From the NCBI GenBank assembly GCA_944472135.2, contig CALYDD020000289.1, positions 124,001-188,000 of the forward strand: a DNA stretch of 64,000 bases, given 5' to 3'. This stretch comes from Trichobilharzia regenti. Lineage: Eukaryota; Platyhelminthes; Trematoda; Strigeidida; Schistosomatidae. Of the stretch, positions 45,727-54,685 are shown piece after piece (position 1 is the stretch's first letter; every line of letters starts with the position of its first letter). The notes beneath the pieces were generated by a model, which was given only the letters and a program-made list of their open reading frames with translations, was not told the DNA's origin and did not search any database. Made by a program: the position numbers and the translations under genes.

Positions 45727-45788
45727 TAATCTGCGTCGTTTCTTATTCCAGCCTTCAGCTCTTCTTCGAGAGTCCGCGCGACCAGAGG
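45727..45788 (-). CDS. STK38: NDR kinase micro-exon: activation-segment insert
   Basis: A 62-base exon between acceptor GTAATATAG (ending 45789) and donor GTAAGTCA (45726 down). Completing a split Ser codon it reads SGRADSRRRAEGWNKKRRRL. This is the basic auto-inhibitory insert typical of NDR kinases, lying between DFG and the APE motif; human NDR1 has NSKRKAETWKRNRRQLAF at this place. It is followed in frame by [10 protein letters not shown] of the next exon. In NDR1 this basic stretch lowers basal activity and is relieved by MOB1 binding. Phase 1 in, phase 0 out, both matching neighbours. Confidence 0.93.
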
Positions 45789-45890
45789 CTATATTACGCA
45801 CACAAAAAAAAGAAAATAAGTTGAAATAATATAGAACTAGGATGAGTGTTATTAATATTATTATTGACAATATCTGTTGTTATGACACAG

Positions 45891-46142
45891 ACTGACTGAC
45901 TGGTTTCATCATAGAACTTTGAACAGATGTGCAACAGTTCCAGTTGCCACAATCTCTCCATATAGCACACAAAGAAATAGCAGAGAGTAGAGAAAGATTC
46001 AAAAGACAGAACAATGAACACAATTGTGAGGCAAAAAGAACAGTAATATGGAAGAACAGTAAGTTTTTAATGGATATGACAAATCACAAAGAGTGAATGC
46101 ACCTGAGCTGCCATACAGGACGATTTTGAGACATATCATTGA
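45891..46142 (-). mobile_element. Recent LINE-E 3'-end insertion with 14-base target duplication
   Basis: Flanked by TTGTTATGACACAG at 45877-45890 and 46143-46156. The 252-base insert is a 5'-truncated LINE-E tail on the minus strand, nearly identical over about 180 bases to the plus-strand copy at 47880-48060. It lies 102 bases from the 62-base kinase exon, on the upstream (acceptor) side. Confidence 0.88.
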
Positions 46143-46228
46143 TTGTTATGACACAGGAGATTAGTTAGTATCGGATGGTTTTGAGAAATGTGCGAAAATG
46201 TATCTGAATAAAGCAAGAACAACCGTTT

Positions 46229-46283
46229 GTACAGAATAAAAAAAGATACAATTATTTATTTCGCTGACTTCTCATCAGCTGCT
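46229..46283 (-). ncRNA. Hammerhead-like ribozyme in Penelope-like tail, consensus core
   Basis: On the minus strand: GCAG (46282-46279), core CTGATGA (46278-46272), GAAGTCAGC, GAAA, a stem III of AAATAA with TTATTT around a longer loop, and then CTGTAC. CAG and CTG form stem I, with predicted cleavage before the CTG at 46234. The core bases are all consensus. Stem II is very short (G-C closing GAAGTCAGC). It lies on the kinase sense strand inside an intron. Confidence 0.6.
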
Positions 46284-46383
46284 TGCAGCCTAAGGACATT
46301 ATTAATTTTATGTACAGAAACAATATTAGCATACTCACCAACAGAGTTCAAGTTTAAACAAAATATCAATGTGTGTATATAAT

Positions 46384-46495
46384 GGTAATAGTAATACGAA
46401 TCACTTTATTCTAAACAATGACAGTAATACAGAATGAAATTTTCAGCATTACCTAATCAAGTGAAAAAGACAATTAAAGACACCCAGTTGCAAGG
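46384..46495 (-). mobile_element. Short LINE 3' tail nested in Penelope-like element
   Basis: TGCTGAAAATTTCATTCTGT, ATTACTGTCATTGTTTAGAA and TAAAGTGATTC, ending ATTACTATTACCATT on the minus strand. Same family as the insert at 28690-29341. It interrupts the PLE between RINRQKSP and the PLE tail. Confidence 0.65.
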
Positions 46496-46689
46496 ACTTT
46501 TTTGTCTATTGATAATTCGGAAGGACCTTGTGATGTCCGCTTCCTCATGACCCGTAGTATCCAGGAGATATCTGGCAAAGGTACTGTTGAAAGCGTTTGT
46601 TCCCTCGAGACGTATACCACCTGGTGCAATTGCAGAAAACAAGAGGTATGGTCTTCATTCTATTTTTTTCCAAACGTATTTCGTTGAGA

Positions 46690-47315
46690 ATTTCCTTTTC
46701 CAACTAACAAATAAGGAACTGAATCAGTGAGTAGCCAAGTAGCATAGCGACTATACTTCTGGTTTGACAGACAAGCATTACTCGAAAGTAGCTAATTACC
46801 TCCATCTTCCGGGTAATAAAACTTAATTAATCATTTGTCTCTAGTGAATTGACTTACAACTAGAAAGAATTCATGGAAGAAAAGAAAGGAATAAATAAAT
46901 CATTGAGACAGCTAATCAGTTGGATGATTAAATGACAGCCAGTAAAACTCTATTGTCATCGTTCACGACAAAATCGAAGCATTTAGACACACACACACAT
47001 GTTTACTTTGTATAAACGGAATTCAACTATTTGAGATAGAAATAGAGATTTGCAAGGGGAGAAAAAGTTGACAAACAGTTGACATCGACTAAAGTAGAGT
47101 AAAAACAACATGACAAGTAGAATCTTGATAAACTTAGATGACAGTGTTGAGATTATTAAACTGAAACTTCAAATTCCTTTCTAAAAGCTTTTCATAATTC
47201 ATTATAGCATTGAAAGTGACAATTCTTACAGACATGCTAATTGCATTAAGCCTTACTGATGATTAAGGTAGAAGAATTAACTTATTGTGTTATCTGAGTG
47301 TTGGTTTATGGCGAT
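46690..47315. other. Intron sequence without recognisable repeat
   Basis: Nothing supported apart from a short CA tract at 46989-47000. Confidence 0.45.
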
Positions 47316-47319
47316 TTGA

Positions 47320-47505
47320 TTGATTGGTTACAGGATTTCACCATGAACTGACATTGGTTAGAGAACCATTGGAAAACGTGGGAGAACTGGACAGCTGTCT
47401 CGTCCTAGTTTGGGACTCTTCATCAGTACGAACCCACCGGGGTTCGAACCCAGGATCTCCTGGTTACAAGGACATCTCGCATACTATTAAGAGACTGGAA
47501 CCACG
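47320..47505 (-). repeat. SINE-A copy
   Basis: Minus strand: B box GGGTTCGAACCCC (47456-47444), eroded A box, hammerhead-like segment and tail to GTCAGTTCATGGTGAAATCC (47350-47330). Confidence 0.85.
47384..47430 (-). ncRNA. Hammerhead-like motif of SINE-A, degenerate
   Basis: GTACTG, ATGAAGA, GTCC...GGAC stem II, GAGA for GAAA, CAGCTGTC, CAGTTC. Two core changes. Confidence 0.55.
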
Positions 47506-47514
47506 CTATAGGTA

Positions 47515-48095
47515 TCACCACTTCAAATAATGCATGCAGGTGGGAGATCATTCGACAAGGCTGTGAAGTCACATCGGTTGAGATGGTTAGGACACATGTG
47601 TTACTCATGCACATCTAGCCGTCGCCTTCCTCGATAACGGGCAATGTTAGCTGACGTAGGATGGATCAGGTTGGAAAAGAGCTAGCCAGTGGTGGTGGTG
47701 GTCAAACGAAAACGTGGCATCATCAGTCAATGAAATCCATAACAGTTAGTTTAAGCTACCCATGTAGGGAGGTGTGGACTTCCTGGTTAGGATGGTAAAA
47801 CCAATGACTGGAGACAATTGGTGATATGACTCAAAATTGTTCACGAATGACAGCTCAGGTGCATTCACTCTTTGTGATTTGTCATATCCATTAAAAACTT
47901 ACTGTTCTTCCATATTACTGTTCTTTTTGCCTCACAATTGTGTTCATTGTTCTGTCTTTTGAATCTTTCTCTACTCTCTGCTATTTCTTTGTGTGCTATA
48001 TGGAGAGATTGTGGCAACTGGAACTGTTGCACATCTGTTCAAAGTTCTATGGGGAAACCAGTCAGTCTGTCAATCAGTCATACAGATGAGTCATT
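47515..48095 (+). pseudogene. LINE-E 3' half
   Basis: GGGAGATCATTCGACAAGGC, AAGTCACATCGGTTGAGATG, TTAGGACACATGTGTTACTC (47547-47600), TCAGTCAATGAAATCCATAA, GGTGATATGACTC, then the tail ending GTCAGTCTGTCAATCAGTC. Its tail is the near twin of the minus-strand insertion at 45891-46142. Confidence 0.82.
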
Positions 48096-48389
48096 GCCTT
48101 TGAAAAAAAGAAAGAAAGGAATTTTACGATAAAGTCAGATCATACCTAGTGAAGATTCAGTATTTATCCAGCAATTTATTTACATTAACTATGAGGTGAA
48201 TGGAAATATGTCCAAATGCAAACCAATGAAGCATGGGCAAACACATGTTTGTGAGCATTGAAGCATAGAGGTGCCAGTAGTGTTCTGCAAATTGAAACTC
48301 TACGACTAACAGCACTAATACGATGAGTGAAGTAGTGAATACACTGAAATCTCATATAATCTCATATTATGGGTAAATTGTATTATGAT

Positions 48390-49200
48390 AAAGTCCCCCG
48401 TAGTAGCATATATCTTTATGGACAGCTAGTTGGGAAAATCCTGTTCCTATTAAGATTTAATCCTAATGTAAAGATATGGTGGAGATATGTGAATGACATT
48501 TTCACGGTGTTAAAAATCACAACATATCTCTAGTTTCTTCACACACACACACACATAAACTCACTAGTAAAGGGAATAAAATTCATAATTGAATCTGAAA
48601 ATGAACAAGGAGAATTAGCTATGTTACATAGTGAAATTAAAAGCACGGAAAAAAAGGTAAACTGAATACCAGAGTTCATCAAAATGCCAACGCATTTCGC
48701 TAATAGATATTTAGACTTTAATTCATCACCTAATCCGTTATCTGTTAAAGCAGGCTTAGTCAAATGTCTAACAAACAGAGCAATTGCACCCAGTAATAGA
48801 ACAAAAAACCTAAATGATGAAATGAAACAGACAGAAGCGTTAACGTTAAACAACTATCCTATAAAATCCGTTAGAAGGATTAAAAAAGGTCAGAAGCAAA
48901 ATGAAAATAATGGTAAAACCAATAACAATATAACATAAATAACAAAGAATATAAGGTATCTACACTCTTACCATATAACGAAGGGATATCTGAGGCCCTA
49001 CGTAGGATTCTCAATAAAGCAGGAATTAGGTTGGCATTCAAACCTACAAACTCACTCAGTCAGGAAAAGCTCTGTAGGCTAAAGGAACCGGTGGATCCAA
49101 TCAAACAAAATATTATCATTCACAAAACAACTTGCAATGACAGTGAAGTCAGCGACAAAGGCAAAACCAATCGATCGGGGTAGTCGGATTGTCAGAATAT
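48390..49200 (+). pseudogene. Penelope-like RT remnant, third subfamily
   Basis: 'SPVVAYIFMDSQLG' (48391-48435, the GSPLGPV.A..FM region), 'FANRYLDFNSSPNPLSVKAG' (48693-48755), 'LVKCLTNRA' and 'YKVSTLLPYNEGISEALRRI' with 'GIRLAFKPTNSLSQEKLC' (48950-49075), 'IIIHKTTCNDS' (49115-49145). This motif order (HTNRYLDF, then LPY..G.SE...R, then the zinc/GIY lead-in) is the RT thumb to linker region of PLEs. Stops and frame changes are frequent; the GIY-YIG core is missing. Confidence 0.85.
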
Positions 49201-49214
49201 AAGAATTTAGCTAA

Positions 49215-50405
49215 GGTTAGAATGACTGGCCCCAAGAAGATAAGTAATTTAGAAAACCGCTCAGCGATTGCACTACATGCATTAACACACAATAGGGTGA
49301 GTGGGACAGAGTTAAAATTCTAAGAAGTAATCTAGGTAGGTGGAGAGAGAGGCTGATTACTGAATCCTGAGTCATTAAGTCTACAACCAACACATGCAAC
49401 AGAAGTGATTCAAAGTAAATTCTGTCTGTTTTCGACATAGAACTTTGCACATATGTGCGGAAGTTCAAGTCGCCACATTCGTGTAGCACGCGAAGCAAGA
49501 GAGAAAGTACAAGAAAAGCAATAGAAACAGTGCAGGTGTGAGACAAAGGAGTAATAAAGAAATACAAAACAATTTCATTGAAGATCATAAGTCACAGGGA
49601 GTGATGCATCTGCGCCATTGAGAACGATTTTGAGCCATGTCACCAATTGTTTCCAACCATAGATTTTTCCGTCCGAGGACCCCACTGGAAGTACACCTTC
49701 CTACGTGGCTAAGACCAACTGTTGTGGATTTCATTGACTGATGCCAAGTTTTGTTTGACCGCCGCTAGCTTTTTCCAGCCTGACCCATATCCGCTAACAT
49801 GCTCGTCGAGGGCGATGACTTGGCATACGTAACACATGTCCTAACCATCTCAGTCGATGTAGCTTCACGACTTCATCGATTGATTTCCCCTGTTTACCTA
49901 GAACTCTACGCCTAACCTCCATGTTGTCACCTTATTATGCCACTTTACACGGAAATAGACCAGAGATATGGAAGATACTGTTACCAGTCAAATCAGAGGA
50001 TAATAAATGTTAAAATGTATTTCAATTCACTTTAATAACACTCTTACAAATTATTTATTTTTATTAAAAAAACATATTTCCCATCTTATGAATTAACAAC
50101 ATTCGTCCTAATTCTCATCGTATCATATTTATTGACAGCACTAATATTATTTCCCAATGTACTTTATCTTCCTTTCTGTTTCACACATATCTTTTATTGA
50201 TTTTATTTATATGGCTAGTCAATTTTACTCATGTATAGAGATGACGTCAAAAGTTGTGTGAGTGCCTTGATATGATTATGAGTGGCAATAAATTGAGCTC
50301 GAAACGTGATCATCAGTAAATATTACTGCATAACACTGCCTGACTTTATCAAAATAAATTTTATCCATAATGGAATTATACTCTACCTAAGTGCCCAATT
50401 TTTAT
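49215..50405 (+). repeat. Repeat F copy with nested LINE-E
   Basis: 49230-49425 and 49955-50405 are colinear with 34800-35020 and 35020-35605. The end is the F arm with GTGCCTTGATATGATTATGA and TTTATCCATAATGGAATTAT. The nested element is given separately. Confidence 0.8.
49425..49955 (-). pseudogene. LINE-E 3' half nested in repeat F
   Basis: Minus strand: CGTGTAAAGTGGCATAATAA, AGGTTAGGCGTAGAGTTCTA, TCAATCGATGAAGTCGTGAA, TTAGGACATGTGTTACG, GGTGACATGGCTC, tail to GAAAACAGACAG near 49430. It interrupts repeat F between GAAGTGATTCAAAG and GACCAGAGATATGGAAGAT. Confidence 0.8.
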
Positions 50406-50559
50406 CCTTATATCAATAACTCATATTAACTAATTTAAAAAGTGAATCAACGGTTAACATTCATCCAGTGTACAACATATTATCTTGCATTTTGTGAATC
50501 TAAACAAGTGTATGGTTAACAGCTGCGTTCTCTGACTCAATACAGTAGGTTAGATAACT

Positions 50560-50850
50560 GACGGTAAAGAAGAAGCGACAAGGAGGACTATGACAATGAA
50601 CGAATCCACAACCTTTTTCGCAACAAATATGCAGAAGAAGATGGATAAAATAAACGCGGAGAAAACCGCTGAGTGACAACATTATGCGTCAGGCCATCGA
50701 ATGGAATTTGAATGGATAACCAAGATGAGTTCGGCAACAGTCAGAGGCTGAGGTGGAACAGATCGCGTGTGAGGAGGAAATGAAAGCTTACGGACAATCA
50801 TAGAGCCAGCTAAAAACAACTACAGATCACTAGGAGCCCAAGCGATAAGA
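50560..50850 (+). pseudogene. RTE/SR2-like LINE 3' end, decayed
   Basis: ATTATGCGTCAGGCCATCGA (50680-50699), ATGGATAACCAAGATGAG and GAGGAAATGAAAGCTTACGG (50775-50796) follow the RTE C-terminal order; no CCCTATGTTCC tail remains. Confidence 0.65.
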
Positions 50851-50990
50851 AATTACCTGGAAAGACAATCACTTAGTGCGAAATCGGTGATGTGAAAAAC
50901 ATAACCTCATAGATATTAGGTTCAGTGGTAAAGTGCTAGCTGACCATGCATGTGATCCGGAGTTCGAGTCACGACTGGCGCATACCTTTA

Positions 50991-51635
50991 TGTGGTGATA
51001 GCAGGCTGCTAGACAATTGGTAGACATTAATCTACGTCAATGTCTACGTCACTAATATTGGTCGTGAGAAAATATGAACAAGGCTGATTCAACAACCAAT
51101 CACAGCAGACTTAACGTGGGCAAATATGATTCACAGGCAGATGGCTCCACTTTTCAAGGAGACCCGAAACAACCAATCAGAAGCCTGTGTTTGTCTGCTT
51201 AACTTCCGAGAAACAACCAATCGGAAGACTGAATACGCTATAATAATGTACATGAAATATATATATATATAAATACGTGTTGATTTCCGTAATAAAACGA
51301 TCTGTTGCCGGCCCTTGTCTTCTGTTGTTACATTTGGTGTCGCTGCCTACCGACAAATGGGAAGCCTATGCCCTGCAGTTTTTGATGGAGATATATGGAT
51401 CTTCGGGCAGGACTTCAAGGCTTCTGAGTAGTTGAGTGGCGTTCAAGATCTGTCAGAGATGGAGCTGCTACTTGGGACGCTGCTGGGCGGCCGGGCGAAA
51501 GCAGCATATGAAAGTGTGAGCCGAAATACCGACGAATGTTCTACAGGGTCAGGCAAACAGTGTCCAAAGTGGGAAGGACCACATATGGTCACTTCGAGAT
51601 GAGGTTACGCAGATACAATCGCAATGGTGAACAAG
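50991..51635 (+). mobile_element. LTR retrotransposon: 5' LTR and leader, truncated
   Basis: A 342-base LTR runs from TGTGGTGATA (50991) to GTTGTTACA (51332), with TG...CA ends. It is followed at 51335 by TGGTGTCGCTGCC, a likely primer-binding site (TGG is the complement of a tRNA CCA end). Then a gag-like stretch reads 'DLSEMELLLGTLLGGRAKAA' (51447-51506) in AT-poor sequence, containing the TAG of GAGTAGTTGAG upstream and breaks downstream. No 3' LTR is present; at 51636 SINE-B resumes. Class (gypsy or BEL) is not determined. Confidence 0.75.
51091..51296 (+). promoter_or_regulatory. LTR promoter: three CCAAT repeats, TATA tract and poly(A) signal
   Basis: AACAACCAATC occurs at 51091-51101, 51168-51178 and 51212-51222. 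A TATATATATATATAAATA tract follows at 51259-51276 and AATAAA at 51291-51296, 36 bases before the LTR end. Spacing fits a pol II U3-R-U5 arrangement. Confidence 0.6.
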
Positions 51636-51980
51636 CCGGTTATAATCCTAACAAAGAGTGGAGATGTTGTTGGGTGTGAAGCTAGCAACCCCACCCCGTA
51701 AACAAAAACACCACTGCTACTGAAACTTCAAAGAGAAAGCTTGAAGCCCTCTGTTCAACAGTGAACGCAAAGGAATAAAGGAAACAATAAATTGATTTTG
51801 GACTAAAATTTGTCCTAATATCTTAGAGGAAGTTAGTCGCTATGATGCATTTTTCCAATTTGGAAGTGCATAGTGTAAATTCCTAATAACCACTCCTTTC
51901 AGATCAATTTATATCCACCTTTTTAGTGTCTTCTGTTAAGATGATATCTTTCAAGTGTCGCCTATTTATCTTGAGAATAC

Positions 51981-52188
51981 CTTTCATCTACAAATGTGTA
52001 GTATATTGCTGAAGACGATAAATAAGTACAGTTATGGTAGTCATCACTGGTGAACGTCGTCCAACGGAAATAATAAATTCCCCGATAATTCCAAAAGCTT
52101 AAAACATGTTCTGTCCTCCTAGATAAACCACCTATCATTTTAAACCATAATGTAACAGTATCACCCGACTGAGAGTCATACGCAGTAA
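51981..52188 (-). other. Unidentified exon-like open segment
   Basis: On the minus strand a 106-codon open frame spans 52282-51962. Within it a polypyrimidine tract (GTGTGTTTCTTCTATTATTAG) ends at 52189 and a GTATTC donor-like site begins at 51980, bounding 208 bases that read 'TAYDSQSGDTVTLWFKMIGG', 'LSRRTEHVLSFWNYRGIYYF' and 'RWTTFTSDDYHNCTY'. No repeat family here matches it and the family is not recognised. It could be an exon of another or nested gene, an alternative kinase-gene exon (same strand) or a gene relic. The kinase reading does not need it. Confidence 0.3.
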
Positions 52189-52674
52189 CTAATAATAGAA
52201 GAAACACACAAGAATGAATATGAAGGTATGTAAATGCTGAAGCGTGATTTAAAAATATTAAATAAACTCGTAAACTCAGCATGACTTCTGTTTAGGTAAA
52301 CGTAACCAGTAGAAACTGATGTTATTATTATGTAATAATATTAATTAACTATTAACTAACAGCACACAGCGACACAGTTAAAGAATATATAAAATCAATA
52401 ATAGTCTCCAAACAGAAACAAGTTGGCATCATTTAAAGATATCCGTAGGTCATTCATATTTGGCAATATAAATTAGTATGAAAACTTCACTTATGGAAAT
52501 GTAATGCAAACATTATCAGGGCGAGGCGCATGCATATAGCACACAGCCTTCTTCAAACCTTGCACACAACCATTAGGTCGCATACTATCCCATCGCCCTT
52601 GGCAGATCTGGCAACAAAAGTCACGAGAACACCATCAGAGCATATGACAGACTAGGTACCCCAGAAGGCAGAAG
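52189..52674. other. Intron sequence without recognisable repeat
   Basis: AT-rich to 52500, then a somewhat GC-richer block (52520-52670) of unknown nature. Confidence 0.4.
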
Positions 52675-52880
52675 TTAGAATTCAAGGACCATTGGATCGG
52701 GTCCCAGTGGCTCAATGGTCTACGAGCTCGCCTTGTAACCAGAAGGTCCTGGGTTCGAATCCCGGTGGGTGCGTACTGCTGAAGAGTCCCAAACTAGGGC
52801 GAAACAGCTGTCCAGTACTCCCATGTTTTCCAGTGGTTCTCTAACTGATGTCAGCTCATGATTAAATCCTCCATGTAATG
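52675..52880 (+). repeat. SINE-A, best-preserved copy
   Basis: Leader GAAGTTAGAATTCAAGGACC, head GTCCCAGTGGCTCAATGGTC (A box) to CTGGGTTCGAATCCCGGTGG (B box), hammerhead (52773-52818), and tail CTCTAACTGATGTCAGCTCA with TGATTAAATCC. Confidence 0.9.
52773..52818 (+). ncRNA. Hammerhead ribozyme of SINE-A with intact core
   Basis: Stem I GTACTG (52773-52778) pairs perfectly with CAGTAC (52813-52818). Core CTGAAGA (52779-52785); stem II GTCC (52786-52789) with GGGC (52797-52800, one U-G) around a 7-base loop; GAAA (52801-52804); CAGCTGT then C52812, the predicted cleavage position. Stem III is minimal (A-U, C-G, A-U around two bases), as in other short-stem-III type I hammerheads, which may need dimers. 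Confidence is for the motif, not for activity. Confidence 0.8.
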
Positions 52881-53794
52881 CAAACAGTTTATAAAGGCGT
52901 ATCTTTGCATCGTGTTAAATAACAATATCATGTAAGGACTGCTTACATTCATCACAGAGGTACACATAGCATAAGTGAAACGTCTTGTAGTAATGTGACG
53001 TATTTTTAAGCGTTAAATAGAGAATGACAGAAATGAGTGGAAAGGTAAACTCATTAACCGCCTGCATTTTCCTTGCAGTTGGCTATGAGAGATAACTGAC
53101 ACTACCTGGTGGTAGCGGCCCGAAACCTCATCAGGTGGAGTTTGGTTCCTAATCCGTGATTCAGGAGTCGATAATGGAGCGCCAGTCCACCAAGCTACGG
53201 CTAATCAGACCTTGATAGGTCAACGTAATGTCGATAAGAAGTGGACATAATATGCTACGCCGTATCCAGAAATAACGCTAATAGTAATAGTCAAGATTTA
53301 TGGGGTAGTTTAACGAACAAGTTGAATATAATTCGTAGATCACATGTAATATGACTTCGACGTGAGAAATCTTTGTTTACGAAGAAGAGCCCGTGCAACG
53401 CTCTGTATGTATGCATACATCTTGGGACTGTTGACATCACAATTGAACTTGGATTATTGTGTGCTATTCTACACATAACGTAACAGTTAGATCACAAGAG
53501 AAAAATGCCGCAAAGTTTAATCATTCCTGGTATGTTCTTAAGTTTCAACAATAATATCACAACAGTTCAGAAGGAATGTCCGAACCATTTCTTAATGCAA
53601 CTGGACATTTGACAAATGTAAAGTGTATATCAGACATTCTAAAATTTATATTCATGGGATACAGGACACACCGTCAGACTTTTTCATCAGGTTGTCTAGT
53701 AGATCTATTTTCTACACTAACAAATCGTCAAGGCAGGCGGAAATATTTCCAACAGTACCACCACAATAAAATAATGTATGAACGATAATTGATA
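52881..53794. other. Intron sequence without recognisable repeat
   Basis: A GC-richer stretch at 53085-53210 with GGCCCGAAACCTCATCAGGT has no match in the window. Open frames at 53291-53476 and 53576-53788 are unrecognised. Confidence 0.4.
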
Positions 53795-53945
53795 TGAGTA
53801 TAAAACTTGGGCACTGTGGTAGGGTATAACTCCATTATAAGATTTTATTTTGATAAATCACACAGTGTTGTACAGTTATATTAACTGATGACGTTTCGAG
53901 CACAAACTATTTCTCATAATCACATTAAGTCACTCACACCTATCA
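53795..53945 (-). repeat. Solo arm of repeat F
   Basis: GGGCACTGTGGTAGGGTATAA, CACACAGTGTTGTACAGTTA and GACGTTTCGAGCACAAACTA (53812-53910) match the reverse complement of the F arm at 14830-15060. Confidence 0.8.
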
Positions 53946-54049
53946 CAGTTACACTCAATTATAATGATAATCCTCAACAGACCCCTACATGGTTGCATAA
54001 ACCTGATGAAGGTTTTACGCAGTATTATACATGTACCATGAATTTCACT

Positions 54050-54295
54050 GTGCGTATACATTTGAATCGGCTAAATGCTAACCAGTCACATGCGCGGTCC
54101 AGGTTCGATCCCGAACCGATGCACTCTTAAACCCAAAGTGGATGGTTTCAAGGCCAATAAAGAAGGAAAATTGGATGGGGGTGTGTGTGTGCTAGCAATC
54201 CTAACCCATGAAAAACAACACAAACACTAGTGAAACCTCAAAGCTTCAGACTGAAGCCCTATCTTCCACTCAGAACGCAGACGAATAGGAATAAA
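54050..54295 (+). repeat. SINE-B copy
   Basis: B box CAGGTTCGATCCCG (54101-54114), GTGCTAGCAATCC (54189-54201) and CTGAAGCCCTATCTTCCACT (54251-54270). A box largely lost. A GT tract lies at 54181-54191. Confidence 0.75.
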
Positions 54296-54384
54296 GTAAT
54301 CACTTCACGAAAGCTTAAAATGAATAGATTAAAATGTAACCATATTCTCAATAGTTGGTTCGTAAGGATTAGATTTGTTTTGAC

Positions 54385-54685
54385 GAGTTGACCACAGATT
54401 ATTATCAGTTAGAGAACCATTGAAAATCAGGGGTTACTGGACAGCTAGCTGTTTCATCCTAGTTTGGGAATCATCGGAAGTACGCATTCACCTGACCGGG
54501 TTTGAACCCACGACCTTCCGGTTACAAAGCAAGCTGGCTCGTATACCATTCAGCCAATAGGACCTGATTAAATGACCAGCCCATGAATTCTAACTTTAGC
54601 ACGAAAACTGTCCAGTGCTCCCTAGCCTTCAACGGTTCTCTAACTGATATCAAGCCGTGATCAACTCGTCGTAACCATATTGGAC
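54385..54685. repeat. SINE-A fold-back with inverted ends
   Basis: Minus-strand SINE-A (tail 54390-54433, hammerhead 54434-54484, B box GGGTTTGAACCC at 54489-54500, head to 54560, leader to 54595) is joined to a plus-strand hammerhead 3' half and tail (54598-54680). The two tails, from ACGAGTTGA(T)CAC...to CTGGACAG, are inverted repeats of about 75 bases. Confidence 0.85.
54434..54484 (-). ncRNA. Hammerhead-like motif of SINE-A with extended stem III
   Basis: On the minus strand: GTACTT, CCGATGA (one change from CTGATGA), stem II TTCC...GGAT, GAAA, then CAGCTAGCTGTC, in which CAG-CTAG-CTG makes a better stem III than other copies, and CAGTAA. It lies on the kinase sense strand. The core U-to-C change probably reduces activity. 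Confidence 0.55.

Larger units (their letters stand above)
46190..46680 (-). pseudogene. Penelope-like GIY-YIG C-terminus and tail
   Basis: Minus strand: 'IRLEGTNAFNSTFARYLLDT', then 'GHEEADITRSFRIINRQKSP' (46640-46500), the same subfamily as 23187-23507. It is then interrupted by a small LINE tail (46384-46495) before the PLE tail resumes (TTGTTTAAACTTGAACTCTG near 46360-46340) and runs to the hammerhead-like motif. Confidence 0.8.
50915..51775 (+). repeat. SINE-B copy split by an LTR-element fragment
   Basis: The head is at 50925-50988 (A box TTAGGTTCAGTGGTAAAGTG, B box GAGTTCGAGTC). The body and tail resume at 51636 (CCGGTTATAATCCTAACAAA, GAAGCTAGCAACCCC, AAGCTTGAAGCCCTCTGTTC). In the intact copy at 24285 these are separated by only about a dozen bases. 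Confidence 0.8.

Noticed and set aside
48539..48853. Minus-strand open frame with hydrophobic N-terminus
   Set aside because: It is antisense to a Penelope-like RT remnant that reads well on the plus strand.
52700..52772. Possible true tRNA gene in the SINE-A head
   Set aside because: A and B boxes are present, but the anticodon arm does not form a regular 5-bp stem with a 7-base loop and the sequence is followed directly by the conserved hammerhead in many copies, so it is a SINE promoter.
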